64,000 bases of DNA, taken from assembly GCA_020465985.1 (NCBI GenBank), contig JAANYP010004774.1, forward strand, positions 62,001 to 126,000, read 5' to 3'. Below the pieces are notes generated by a model. It worked only from the letters and a program-made list of their open reading frames with translations. It made no database searches and was not told where the DNA came from. Position numbers and translations under genes: made by a program. The stretch is from Centrapalus pauciflorus (lineage: Eukaryota > Streptophyta > Magnoliopsida > Asterales > Asteraceae). Positions 10,204-21,189 of this stretch are shown here, in pieces (the stretch's first letter is position 1; the number at the start of each line of letters is the position of its first letter).

Positions 10204-10967
10204 AAATAGCGCAACACTTTGTTAGCAACTTTCTTCGCTACTGTGTCTTTGCCTTTCCATCTACTTTCACCACAGATTGGACAACTCTGCATATCAACGT
10301 TCTCCTTCCAAAATAAACAACAATCATTCTTACAAACGTGGATCGATGCGTATCCTTTTTTTAGTTTCGTAATGTGAAGACAGGATGTTGTTGTCTTTAG
10401 AAAATGCGGATCTAAGATATTCTAGCAATTAGTCAAATGAACTATGAGTCCATTTATTCATTACCTTTATGTGCGACGTCTTTGCTAGAAAGTCCAATGA
10501 ATACATCCAGTCACAATCAGGGTATAGCTCGATCTCGGCAAACGTAAATAGCTTATCAAGATCGTCATTTGTAGCACCGAGAGGGGTAATGGGCTCATTA
10601 CCAGTCTCATCAGTGTCTGTGTTGCATTCATTGTCTATATTCTCCCAACGAATATAGTTAAGAACATCAACCATCTCATCTATCATTTGAGACATGTCAT
10701 GTAGTACTAGAGGTGGATTAAGTTGTTCACCGTGATACCATCATGTTTTGTAACCAGCGCTAAATCCCCATCTATGTATGTGAACCCCAATATTTTCAAT
10801 TGTACCTCATTACCCCATTTATGGTTATTACATTTTTCACATGGACAACAACATACTTTAGCCCCATTCAAGTGATCTTTACACCTCTCAAGAAATGTGT
10901 TAAGACTATTAAAAAACTCATTGGAATTACGATTTCTACACGTAGTCCAACTCTTATCGATGGTCAT
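10204..10967 (-). pseudogene. TNP2-type CACTA transposase, N-terminal half, frameshifted
   Basis: The minus-strand start MTIDKSWTTCRNRNSNEFF at 10967 with CPCEKCNNHKWG is the transposase-associated domain found at the N-terminus of TNP2 proteins. After a frameshift comes LYPDCDWMYSLDFLAKTSH and IKVMNKWTHSSFD with a stop directly after, then LLEYLRSAFSKDN, a second frameshift, ASIHVCKNDCCLFWKE, CPICGESRWKGKD and KVLRYFPL, which are hallmarks of the early TNP2 domain. The catalytic remainder is missing below 10204. At least two frameshifts and two stops show a dead gene. TNP2 carries out cut-and-paste transposition of CACTA elements. Confidence 0.88.
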
Positions 10968-11112
10968 AACTGCGTTCGTAATAATTAATTATCAATACCA
11001 AGAAATGAAAACTAACAAATTATATTAACTTAACACGAAACTAAGGAATGTAAGGGTGGTCATTCTAACCCACTTTTTGAATGTTTTATCTCATATATGA
11101 ATGTGTATCATT

Positions 11113-11229
11113 AGTTTACTATTTCAGAAAAATTCGGCAGCATTTTCCCTTAAACTTCCCAAATATGTGTAGGAAACACATATTTGTAGGAGCGAAAATG
11201 TTTGCCGAATTATACTCAAATAGTAAACC
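11113..11229. repeat. Long near-perfect hairpin upstream of the TNP2 start
   Basis: Arms of about 55 bp (11113-11170 and 11175-11229) pair around a loop of about 4 bp: AGTTTACTATTT pairs with AAATAGTAAAC, AATTCGGCAGCATTTTC with GAAAATGTTTGCCGAATT, and CCCAAATATGTGT with ACACATATTTG. It lies about 150 bp upstream of the transposase start, so it would fall in the promoter or 5' leader. Confidence 0.9.
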
Positions 11230-11231
11230 AA

Positions 11232-12190
11232 TGTAGCACCCCAATATTTAAAAAGATAATTAATTTTGTGAGACAAATTATAATTGTGAACTTATGTGCA
11301 ATACTTTGAGTTAATTGCTAAATATTAGTGATAATTGTTATTATTGAGACTTGAATGATAAAAGAAAAATAAATATGTTGGTTTGTATTGAAATGACAAA
11401 AATAGGTAAGCTACTTCGACGATTAAATATTGATTAGTATGGCATAAGCATTGATTAATGCGGTGTTTAAATATATTTAGTATAATTATGTCAAAATACT
11501 CATTTGAGTATTTTGAATTGTTAAATAAAAGCAAGTTATAACATTTTGGTTGTTTTATGAATAAAGTCTTGACTTTATGAAGAATGGACTTTGAAAGAAA
11601 TGCAATTAATTCTAGGGGCTTAATAATAAATATTGAGAAGTTAAAGGATTAAAAGAAAAGGCAAAAAAAATTATGTTTCTTTGCTTCCTTTATACGCAGA
11701 CACACACACGTGTTTTCTTCATTTCAATTTTTCACTCAAAAAATAAAGAGAGAAAAGCAAGAGAGCTTTTGAGTGTGAAGGAAACAAATATCATATTCTT
11801 GAGAAGCCTCATTCGATTTTCTTAAAGATCTGAAAGGTACTAACATTTCTTTTAAGAATCTTACATTATTTCTTCTCCTCACCATCTTCATTTTAAAGAA
11901 TATGAGAACTCAAATGGTTTTTTTATGAAGAATGCTTAGAAATCTCTAGATCTTAAAAAAATAATGATAAAATATGTTAGATTTATCATTTGAAGACATG
12001 TTTTAATGTATTGTGGTGGGTTTAACCTAAAAACCCAAGATTGAGTTCTTATGAACTCTTGATGATTAAAAATAGTAAAAATGATGTTTTGATTGTTAAA
12101 ATGAGTCAAAAAGTGTGTATATATGTTGGGAAATAGTTTCCAATCGTTGTAATAAATGGGAATGAGTTTTGATAATTTTAGCATTAAAAT
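11232..12190. other. LTR-like unassigned sequence
   Basis: Begins TGTAGCACCCC, similar to starts of plant gypsy LTRs and to the TGTAACACCCC at 43959, and contains a stretch at about 11640-11830 that looks like an LTR leader. I find no matching second LTR, primer site or target duplication, and no coding sequence. Confidence 0.3.
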
Positions 12191-12214
12191 CCGTAAGGCA
12201 GGATGTGCAGGTCT

Positions 12215-12345
12215 GCACTCGACTCGGCAAATAGCGGTAAATAGCAGCAAATTGCGCCGCTATTCGCGGAACCGCTATTTAGGACCTCTATTTTTTCAAG
12301 GACCGCTAACCGCTATAGCGGCGCAATTAACTGCCCAGGTCTTAG
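12215..12345. repeat. GC-rich palindromic patch of AGCGG and CCGCT units
   Basis: Units such as AAATAGCGG, GCGCCGCTATT, ACCGCTATTT and CGCTATAGCGGCGC alternate in both orientations in about 130 bp, in sharp contrast to the AT-rich surroundings. Probably a small foldback element; no target duplication found. The bases from 12350 to 12890 hold nothing I recognise. Confidence 0.5.
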
Positions 12346-12899
12346 GACTATAATACGTATTCTGTGCACTGCTATATTTCACGAAAACATCCTCCCAAAA
12401 TTCTCTATCAACAATGGGCCAAGCCCCACGCCCAAAGTGAACTTGTCCTATTTGTTTGTTTTCTTAGATCGTTGGGTGTAACTTAGCGAGTGTTTGAAGC
12501 CACTTGCAGGCAAGCCCCTAGGTCAACACAAAGGAGAGGCTAGCAATCGCGTTTAGCCGATTAATTCTTACTAATAACCATCTCTCATTTACTACCGCTG
12601 TAAGGATAGTTTTGTACTTGAGTTTTTGAAAGGTCAAGCTCAAAAACTTTATCAGGTTCAATTTTTTATTTGGATTTGAAAGTTTTCAAAACTTTTTTCC
12701 AAAAAAAGCTACTTTTCAAAACCAGGTTGAATAATATTATTTTTTTTATCTTCCAAATAACTATATATTGTTTTATAACCAATGACTTATCGGTATTTCA
12801 ATACTAACAAATTACAAGCAAAGCAACTAATATGAAGTTCAACAAAAACCCTAACAAAAAATGTAAAATAAATCTCAAAAACAAAACAAAGTATTTTAC

Positions 12900-13231
12900 C
12901 TTATTCCGAGACCACCAATTCCAACAATCATGGCGTAATTTCGTATGCTGGTAGGCAGATCCAAACTCTATAAAGTAAGTATGTAGCTACGTAGATCGTA
13001 AAAGAACAAACAGCTTTACGGACAATTGTCGCCGGTGTAATACTAATGAGACGTCGTAATCGGAGTTTGCAGAAGACACCTGAAGCAATTTTGGGTTAAC
13101 TGAAGTTTAGAAAATGGTGAGTTTTCTAAACAAAAATCGAAATGGAAAGAAATTATTCCGCCGGAGAAGATGGGTGGTTCATTGGCGGCTTAGGGTTAGT
13201 AGTGAAACTGTAAACACTAAATATTTATAGA
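12900..13231 (-). promoter_or_regulatory. Possible 5' end of a minus-strand gene (weak)
   Basis: Read on the minus strand there is CTATAAATATTT at about 13230, then AACCCTAAGCCGCC (telo-box-like), a leader of GC content above the surroundings, and an ATG at 12931 followed by IVGIGGLGI and a potential splice donor AAG-GTAAAA at 12900/12899. No following exon could be identified. This may be a gene relic or chance. Confidence 0.25.
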
Positions 13232-13341
13232 AATTATTTTGGGCCTTGTTTAGAAAGACAAAGTGGAGAGTAAAATAACCCACAAATGGCAGAAAGTGGG
13301 CCGGGTCACCAACCTCTGTTTATTTTTTTCATATACATATA

Positions 13342-13345
<4 letters not shown>

Positions 13346-13420
<75 letters not shown>
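13346..13420. repeat. (TA)n microsatellite
   Basis: About 37 TA units next to the left end of a palindromic MITE. Confidence 0.95.
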
Positions 13421-13421
<1 letters not shown>

Positions 13422-13439
13422 GGTTTATCATGAAAAAAA

Positions 13440-13701
13440 CCATTAAGTTTTCACGTTTTTACGTTTTCGTCCCTTCATTTATTTTTTCCATAAAAGTCCT
13501 CAAGTTAATTTTTATTTTTGATTTAATGAAATTTGGATATTAAAACCCGGTTTTTTCAGTTTTTAAAAACTCGGTTTACTAATTATAACCGGACTCTAAT
13601 AGTCAAATTTCACCAAAATGGGAAAAAGGTTTAACTTGAGAATTTTCCTGAAAAAAAAAGTAATATTGATGGACGAAAACGCAAAAGCCGTGAAAACACA
13701 T
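13440..13701. mobile_element. Palindromic MITE
   Basis: The left end AAGTTTTCACG, TTACGTTTTCGTCC is mirrored at the right by GGACGAAAACGC and CCGTGAAAACAC, and the inner blocks CCTCAAGTT and AACTTGAG also pair, giving a hairpin of about 260 bp. The two opposite open frames through it are by-products of the palindrome. Superfamily not assigned. Confidence 0.65.
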
Positions 13702-14445
13702 TGGCTTTTTAAGAAAATGTTGTTTTTATCATTAATAATAACAATAATTATAATAATTAATAATAACAATAAAATTATACAGACAAACAATGTATTAGTT
13801 GTTAAGGGTGTAAAAATCAGATTTCCGAATTTTCAAATCATGATTTGTGTAGTCTTGTTAGGGTTTAATGTTGCGGGCGGTCAAATTGCCAAACGATTAT
13901 AATTAAAGTGTCATATTATTATTTATTTATTTATAATTAATTAATGCATTACCATTATTACTTGGTAATGATAAGATGCATCTTTTAATGGATATGATGA
14001 TCAAAAGATAACACTTTAAGAATGAGATTAATTAAAAGGAATAAAATTAAAGAGTTTATATCTAATTAAACTCTCCTCTCCCCTCCCCTATATATGATGG
14101 CCGAATTCCATCAAGGGAGGGCTGAAAACTTTCGATCTCCCTCATAAACACAGTGTGCTCGTTTTTGTCATCCGAATCGGGAGCCGCACGAGTCGATATC
14201 TAGCGTTGAGTTCTTCGACGATATCACCGATAGATCCAAATACATCCTTTTTGAGCATTATTGATATAATTACAGTATGGTATGTGTCATCTTTCATGTT
14301 TAATGATCGTTAGACAAATCTGACGACGTTTTATAATTGTTTTAAACTTTCAATGCGCGAAATTGTTTTGCAATGTGTGTTAGAAACCCAAGATATCCAA
14401 ATCCAAAAATTCAGATTCAAATATCAAATTATCTGAATATCCCGA

Positions 14446-14510
<65 letters not shown>

Positions 14511-14847
14511 AATATTCAAATGTTATAAATACGAATTTATATATCTAAATAGATATAAAAAATAAATATATGATAAACTAAATATAAATGGGATTATGTT
14601 ACTAAAAACGATTAAAAAACTAAAATATATATAATATTGGTTAATAAATGAATAATATTAAGTTAAAACACAAAAATATACTTTAAAATAAAAAAAACTG
14701 AACCCAATAACCTAAAAACTTACATCTAACGTAAGATTTACGAATCTGAAAGGAAAAATTAATAAATCAAGAATAGTTTAATTGAAGATGAAATCCTAGA
14801 TTTATAGAATAAAAGGATGGCGGTCAGCGAAAGCGAAGCATCAATAA
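13702..14847. other. AT-rich sequence without recognised genes
   Basis: Contains a (TA)n tract at about 14447-14508. The stretch 14060-14280 is less AT-rich (GGCCGAATTCCATC, CCGAATCGGGAGCCGC) and looks like an LTR end or gene leader, but nothing confirms this. Around 14400 and 14530 there are AATATCC and TCAAATATTC motifs like those of the 19190-19673 element. Confidence 0.35.
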
Positions 14848-15085
14848 CCTTGTGTTCCGTTTGAGAGAAAGCAAAAGATAGTGAGGAAAAGAAGAGAAAA
14901 GAAAGGCTTGTACTTTGTTTCTTTCCTTTTCTTCTCAGATTTGAGAGGAAACAATAACAATGTGAGCTAAAGTCAAGTAATTTTTCATCTTTTTCCTCCC
15001 CAACAAATTTTATGGAACACAGATTTTAGCAGATCTCTCCTATTTCCATTCATTTCCTTCCTTTAATGAGTTCTGAAACACAATG
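14848..15085. mobile_element. Short MITE with TAA target duplication
   Basis: Ends CCTTGTGTTCCGTTTGAGAG and, complementary, CTCATTAAAG-like sequence with GAAACACAATG, flanked by TAA at 14845-14847 and 15086-15088. A 3-bp TAA/TTA duplication fits the PIF/Harbinger (Tourist) group. It sits 15 bp beyond the stop codon of the exon pair at 15101-15340. Confidence 0.65.
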
Positions 15086-15100
15086 TAAGTGCAAAGGAGA

Positions 15101-15340
15101 TTAGTGGCGGAGGCGATTCTTGCAACGGTCACCCACAATCACTTCATACTTCATAGTGTACCGACCTTTACTGTTACCAAGATCTAAAACATTCATCTAC
15201 GTAGATTTGGCAATAAAAATAAAAGAAAATGAAGAAAACCTACCAAATATCACTGGCAGTGTACCAGTCGTAGATACTACAACTTGAGGCTGACCTCGGG
15301 AAGTATCAAACACAGGGAACGTCGATAGGAAACAGTATAC
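15101..15340 (-). pseudogene. Unidentified 3' exon pair (last two exons of a gene or fragment)
   Basis: On the minus strand, a frame from about 15340 to 15244 reads FPVFDTSRGQPQVVVSTTG then TLPVIF, ends at a good donor (TTTG-GTAGGT) and joins in phase across a 60-bp intron to an acceptor (TTTTAG at 15184). The last exon, 15183-15101, reads LGNSKGRYTMKYEVIVGD and CKNRLRH and ends at TAA. The composition and exact splice phase argue for real coding sequence. A further coding-like start (MEYDQIVVSVNKVKLQFQG) lies at about 15510 on the same strand. I do not recognise the family, and an intron of 60 bp is short but possible. It could be a transposed gene fragment. Confidence 0.42.
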
Positions 15341-15750
15341 TTGGACGGTTGTAAATGGTTAATTTGGAATGTAAACCAAAAGAACATGACAAAAGCAATA
15401 TAAATAGATTTAACATCTTAAACATGTAAAGTGTTTGTCATCTAAAAAATAAATCCCTTGGAATTGCAATTTCACTTTGTTGACGCTAACTACAATCTGA
15501 TCATACTCCATTTTATTTACAAAAGAAAAAAAAATGTCCAGTAAAGCTTGTACTTAAGGCTGTGCAACGGTTCGAAACCAAACCAAACCGGATCAAGAAT
15601 CGAAAAATTAGAAACATGAACTGGACCGGGCTGAACCAAGAACCGGTTTTTATGGAACCTAACCATACACAACCGGTTCCGATCTGGTTTAATGGTTCGA
15701 CGATCTACCTATTTGTAGTTGTTGGGGGAGTTTGCTCCATGTTTAATTCA

Positions 15751-18700
15751 TTATTCAGCCCTTGTAAGAGCATTTGTCAGTACATCAATCGACCAATCCT
15801 TCACGTCCTCCTGCAAATCACAATTAGATACAACATCATATTTGTGTATGTATCATGTTTACTTCTTAATAGAATCAACGTCAGTTGTAGAACGAGGAAA
15901 ATGGTAGTCCCATGTATCAAGCTATTAGATTTTTTTTTACATTATTTAAATTTCATAACTTATATTTTTAGTTTTGTATCGGGTTTCTCATTTACCTTCA
16001 TCTTCATGGTCCGTTGTGTTTTCCAGTTTCTCAACCTGTTTTCTCTCGTTGCATCTTTAATATATTATGATTTATTTACCTTTGTCCTAAAAGGACAAGA
16101 AGTAAAGCACAAGATGTAGAGGTCGTAATTTCAACCCGTCTACTAGAAAACAGCATCTCAAACACGTCAAATGGGGTAAAATAAAATTAGCTTAAAAATG
16201 AAAAGGTCGAATGTCTCTATGAAAATGTATTCAAATGCATATAGCCTCCTAAATTGTTTTAAGGGTCAACCGGACATCTTTCAACCCCAAACTATTTTGA
16301 CCCATTACTCAAACTGACCAAGATCATTTATTTTGCCAAAAATTATTGGATTTCTTCGCAGGTCCATTGAACATTCCAGGATCGTTATCAAACTGAAATT
16401 TTCATTACAATCTATTGAATTTACACACATTGAAATGTTTTACATAGAGGTCCTATTTATACTAGTTGAAAGAGTACATTTGAACCATCACAATGGTTCG
16501 GTTATGCCTCTTTACGAACCGTTGCATCTTTTAGGAAGAAATGCAACTCTTCAATTTTACTAAATACTATTCTACCCCATATACTATTCTAAATTACATT
16601 TTATAACCAATTACTTTTTGTCATCAATTTCCAACAAAAATAAGATTATGAAACTATATTGACAACTCCAGATCAGAAGTAGCAAATGGCATCACTCAGA
16701 TTAGTTAACTTACCAAACCCACAAAATGTAAGCAAGAATGATCATTTCATTTGAACAGTCATAAACTCGATCCTACGTATCGAGCTTGAGACATTTGTAG
16801 TTCACAATGGATACTAAATATAATACAAAGTAACCTGACCGGAAAAACATGATAACAAGAATCATGCAGACATTAGAAGCACTTGTCATTTAATTCATTA
16901 TGAAAAGTTGAAAACCATTAAGTATATTTTGGAGAGAGTAAACAAAGAAATGTTAGTGACCAAGGTTAAGAAGTTCACCATCAGGGCCGTCTCGTGGATT
17001 TTGGAGGCCCTGTACGAATGATTACGAAGGAGGCCCTATGACACAAAAATTGAACAATACTGACCTTGCCATTAGTTTCGATGTGTTCCGATTTCAGCTC
17101 GCCATAATATTTAATGACAAACTTCCACCTACGAAAGCAAAGAAATTCAAAACTGAGAAGTGTTTAATGTAAAGTTGTGGAGACTAGTCATTACCGAATA
17201 TTTTTCGACCGTCATAAAATCTTAGCACTGAGTCCTATTCCCGAAAGACCGGGCATGGGCCAAGCGGAACTGTGCTGTTTCCTTACATTTATTACTAGAC
17301 AAAATTATTTCAATCGCAATTTATTTGAAAATCTAGCCAAAGATGAATTAGGAGAGATTTTGACATGTCAATTGCAAATTCATGTGAGATACTCATCAGA
17401 TTCCAAGTTTTTAGAGGTAACAAAAAAATCATCATCTTGTCAAAAATGCATTTCCTTCCTATGTTGTTTTTCTTCCTACCGCATTTGCAGTTCAAAAATC
17501 AAAATATTAAATATGAATGAAATACGATGCAATTAAACGAAGACTCAAAAAGGTAAAATTGAATTTATAAGAGAACATGTGCCTAGCTTCAATACTACAA
17601 AATAAAATAGATAATCAACGATTAGAAGAAAAAGCATCAAAACCCCTAATCCAATGTCTTATATGAGCCCTAAAGTCTTTATTATAATGAATTCATTACT
17701 CATTGTATTGGTAGGTGAAAGAAATACAAACCATGAAACAATAATATATACTTTTCACCAAAAAAAAAAAAAGAAGAAGAATGTGGAAGAATCAGGTATT
17801 ACGTGTTGCAGCGTTGCTGTAATGGTGAATGCAAAGATCAATTCCATATTGTCTCCATAGTTGTTCGAACTCCCCTTGGTGATACAAAAGTGGATTGCAA
17901 AAGAAATTATGATTTCTTGAATCTTGACTATGATTGAGTCTTATTATAACTCTTAGTGTGGTATTCACGATGGGCGATCGAAATCTCGAAGCACCAGGCA
18001 ATTGAAATTTTGAGTTCCAATGACTTTTTGGTACCTGTGTTCCTTCTGTTGTTCCACAAAGCCGTCAATGAACACATAAAAATTTGGACTGATATTAAAC
18101 TTGATTACATTTTGAGGCCCTAAAGGACTTTGGGCCCTGTGTTGTTGCCCATTTTGCACAGGCCCAAAGTCGGCCCTGTTCACCATGTGTAGGGGCTCTC
18201 CGGTCCTTATCCTTGCATTAGGACGAGCAAGCTTCGATTCAAACGGAGTCCTTGGCCGTACTTCTCGAAATTCTTCCCACTCCTCTCGAGTAAGCATTCT
18301 AACAGTGCCTTGACCAGGAGGGGCATTCTTTATCTTCTTCTCTATCCTTTCTTGTGATCTTGAATCATCATACTAAAAGCATATATACCATATCAATCAT
18401 AGAAATTATTAACCATTCTAGACTCGGTCAGCTAACCGAATTTTTAAGCTCATACAAAATAATAATAATAATAATGGAAAATTTCGCAAAAAACCATCAA
18501 ACTACATGTTTTTTTCGATGTGCAACTGGTTGAACAATTAGCAGAGTCATTTCTAGAGCAATGGGAATGTAGGAAGTACATGACAAAACACACAAACCTC
18601 AAGGGTCATAACTCATAAGTTTCATCCCAGATTGAACCTGGGACCATAATTAGTCAACGGAAAGCTCTCAGCGACATTTTTGTGAAGACGAAGATGCTTT

Positions 18701-21048
18701 AGCTGACTTTTAAGCCAAATTTCCATGGTTTAAAACATTAATTGTGGATTCCTTAACTTCGGAAATTCAGGCAATATTTCTTTATTTCATTAACGCAAGC
18801 ATCATCTTTTTCTCCATAGGTAGAGGTGTGGGGTTTGGTTCTCACTAATTGCCGCTAGGAAGCGAGAGTCCAAGGGCATGTGGCCCACATGGGAACTCAA
18901 CCTAATTTAGGCCCTATAAATATAATTGTAAACCCAAACTTTGTGATCAATAGTATACCCTTCTACTAGTGCGGCTATGGAGGTAGCTTGATCATAAGTT
19001 CATTACTAACGAGCTAACCACGTAAATATTGTGTGTTCTTTATTTTTCTGCAATTAGTTACAACTGCCATCTTAGTGTCATAGTGTGTGTGTGTGGGGCT
19101 TGGTCTGCCGTTTCCTACCGGCTCCGGTAACTCCTACCAGCTCAAAGCTTCAGTTATAAGATCTACTTAGACAATTAGACAACAGATAGTAGGGGTGTTC
19201 ATAAAAATCCGAATCCTAGTATCCAAAATAAAAATCCGAAACTATCTAAAATTTTTGATATCCGAATTAAAATACCAGATATTCGAATATCGGAAAATCC
19301 AAAAAAAATATTATTTTAAAAAATTTTATGTCTTTAGTATTGACCATTTACATAATATTGAGTGTTTATTATTATTCTAATGTATAATTTTGAGATTTTA
19401 TCTTGATATTATAGATTTATTAACTAATATTTTATATATTTTAGTTTTTTTAATATTTTTTTAGTCGTTTTGAGTAAAATAATTCCGGATTTTAGTTTGT
19501 GATATATTTATCTTTAATATGTATTTGAATATATGAATTTGTATTTTAGATATTTAAAAATATTTGATTTAATTTTTAAAAAAAATTAAAAAAATATGAA
19601 TTTTCAGATATTTGGATTCGGATAGCAAAAATCACCATCCAAAATTTCAGAAATCCGATTTTGGACACCCCTAGCCTATAGTCATCCCCTAGGCCCCTCT
19701 CCGTCTTTGTCTAAGACTCTTAGGGGGCGTTTGGTTCGCGGATTTACTGGGATTTCCTGTGATTTGCATTTAAAATCCTGTGTTTGGTTCGCAGATTTCA
19801 GTAAGGATTTAAAATTTCAGGATTTCTTAAATCCCTCCTTTCTTTGTTATTTAAAATCTCAGCCTCCCCCCTAGGATTTTAAATCCTAGTTACCTTCCAT
19901 TTTTCAGATTAACAAATTTTTTCTATAAGATCATTCAAATTGTTTGAAAAAATCCTGACAAATGCAAATGCTGCATAATGCAAATCCTTTGACAAAATGC
20001 AAATCCCAGAGAAAAAAATCTGTGAACCAAACGCCCCCTTAGATATCAAAAAGGAAAAAATAAGCAATGCATTGCAACTACGAAAATCATTTTATGTGTT
20101 TAAATTAATTTTCATCTTTTACCATCTATCTATACTATATATTATAAGAAAACCATTTGGAGTTTCTGTATCATTGGATGGAAAGAAATTAATGGTCCAG
20201 ATTAATGACAACTCATAATTATTTATGAAATGTCTTTTATACCCTTAATTAAAACCAATTATATCTATGCCATTTTATCTTTCTTTCCTAATTAAAATCA
20301 ATAATTAAAAAATATATAAATATCCTTTTATCTTTCTTTCTAAATTTATTTCCTTACATTAATCACTTCAATTTATTATATTAAAGGCAATTAACCAATA
20401 GGTTGCTAATAACTAAAACGTATATATTGTCTTTAAAATTCGAAACATGCATATAATAATTGTAATAATTTTGTATAGTTTATATCTTAAAACAAATATT
20501 TATTTATTAATATAACATAACTTCTTTAGTTAAATCATATTAGGTATAAAATGTTGATAAATTAGATACAATTATTCGTTCAAATATTTCAGATGTTTTC
20601 ATTCATAAATATTCTATAAAAATATTGATTTTAAAATTTAAACTAATTCATAAAATTTAAAATCTACATTTATTCTTAGATTTTTCTATTATTATTACTT
20701 ATTAGTAGCAATTATAAGAAATTATCAATTCTTTTTATCGATTCTAAAAAATCTAAATGAAAATATGAATTGATATAAATAGTTTACTTAATAATCTAGC
20801 TAATCTATATATCTATAATAAATACTAATAAAAGAGTAACTTTACTATTTTCTTGTGAACACGTGTCATCACTATGAATCGACACGTGACATTTATGAGT
20901 TTTAAAAATAATAAAGAAATTTAATTGAATTTCATCCAAATCTAATATAATCTACTTTTAAATTCAAATAAAATCAAACAAAATCTAATCTATGCTAACT
21001 TATTAATTATATAATATAAGTTTAAAAAATATAAGCAAATAATTACTA

Positions 21049-21113
<65 letters not shown>

Positions 21114-21124
21114 TTTTGTTTAAA

Positions 21125-21189
<65 letters not shown>

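Larger units (their letters stand above)
7442..11231 (-). mobile_element. Decayed autonomous-type CACTA element, duplication copy 2
   Basis: The right-hand end of the element (reading its genes on the minus strand) is CACTACAAGAAAATCAGC at 7442 with TTTGCGACGAC subterminal repeats to about 7740. Inward come the C-terminal part of an accessory ORF (9133-9690), a (TA)n-rich gap, and the N-terminal half of a TNP2-type transposase (10204-10967), followed by a long hairpin (11113-11229). I do not find the opposite CACTA terminus. Frameshifts, stops and a nested insertion show it is dead. Confidence 0.7.

Noticed and set aside
15562..16119. 185-aa plus-strand frame, longest in the window
   Set aside because: Starts in a GGTTCG-rich repeat and is otherwise a hydrophobic T-rich frame; it runs opposite to exon 3 of the minus-strand gene and has no domain.
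18620..18650. tRNA gene or SINE at GATTGAACCTGGGACC
   Set aside because: Only a B-box-like motif is present; no A box, cloverleaf, or A tail could be found.
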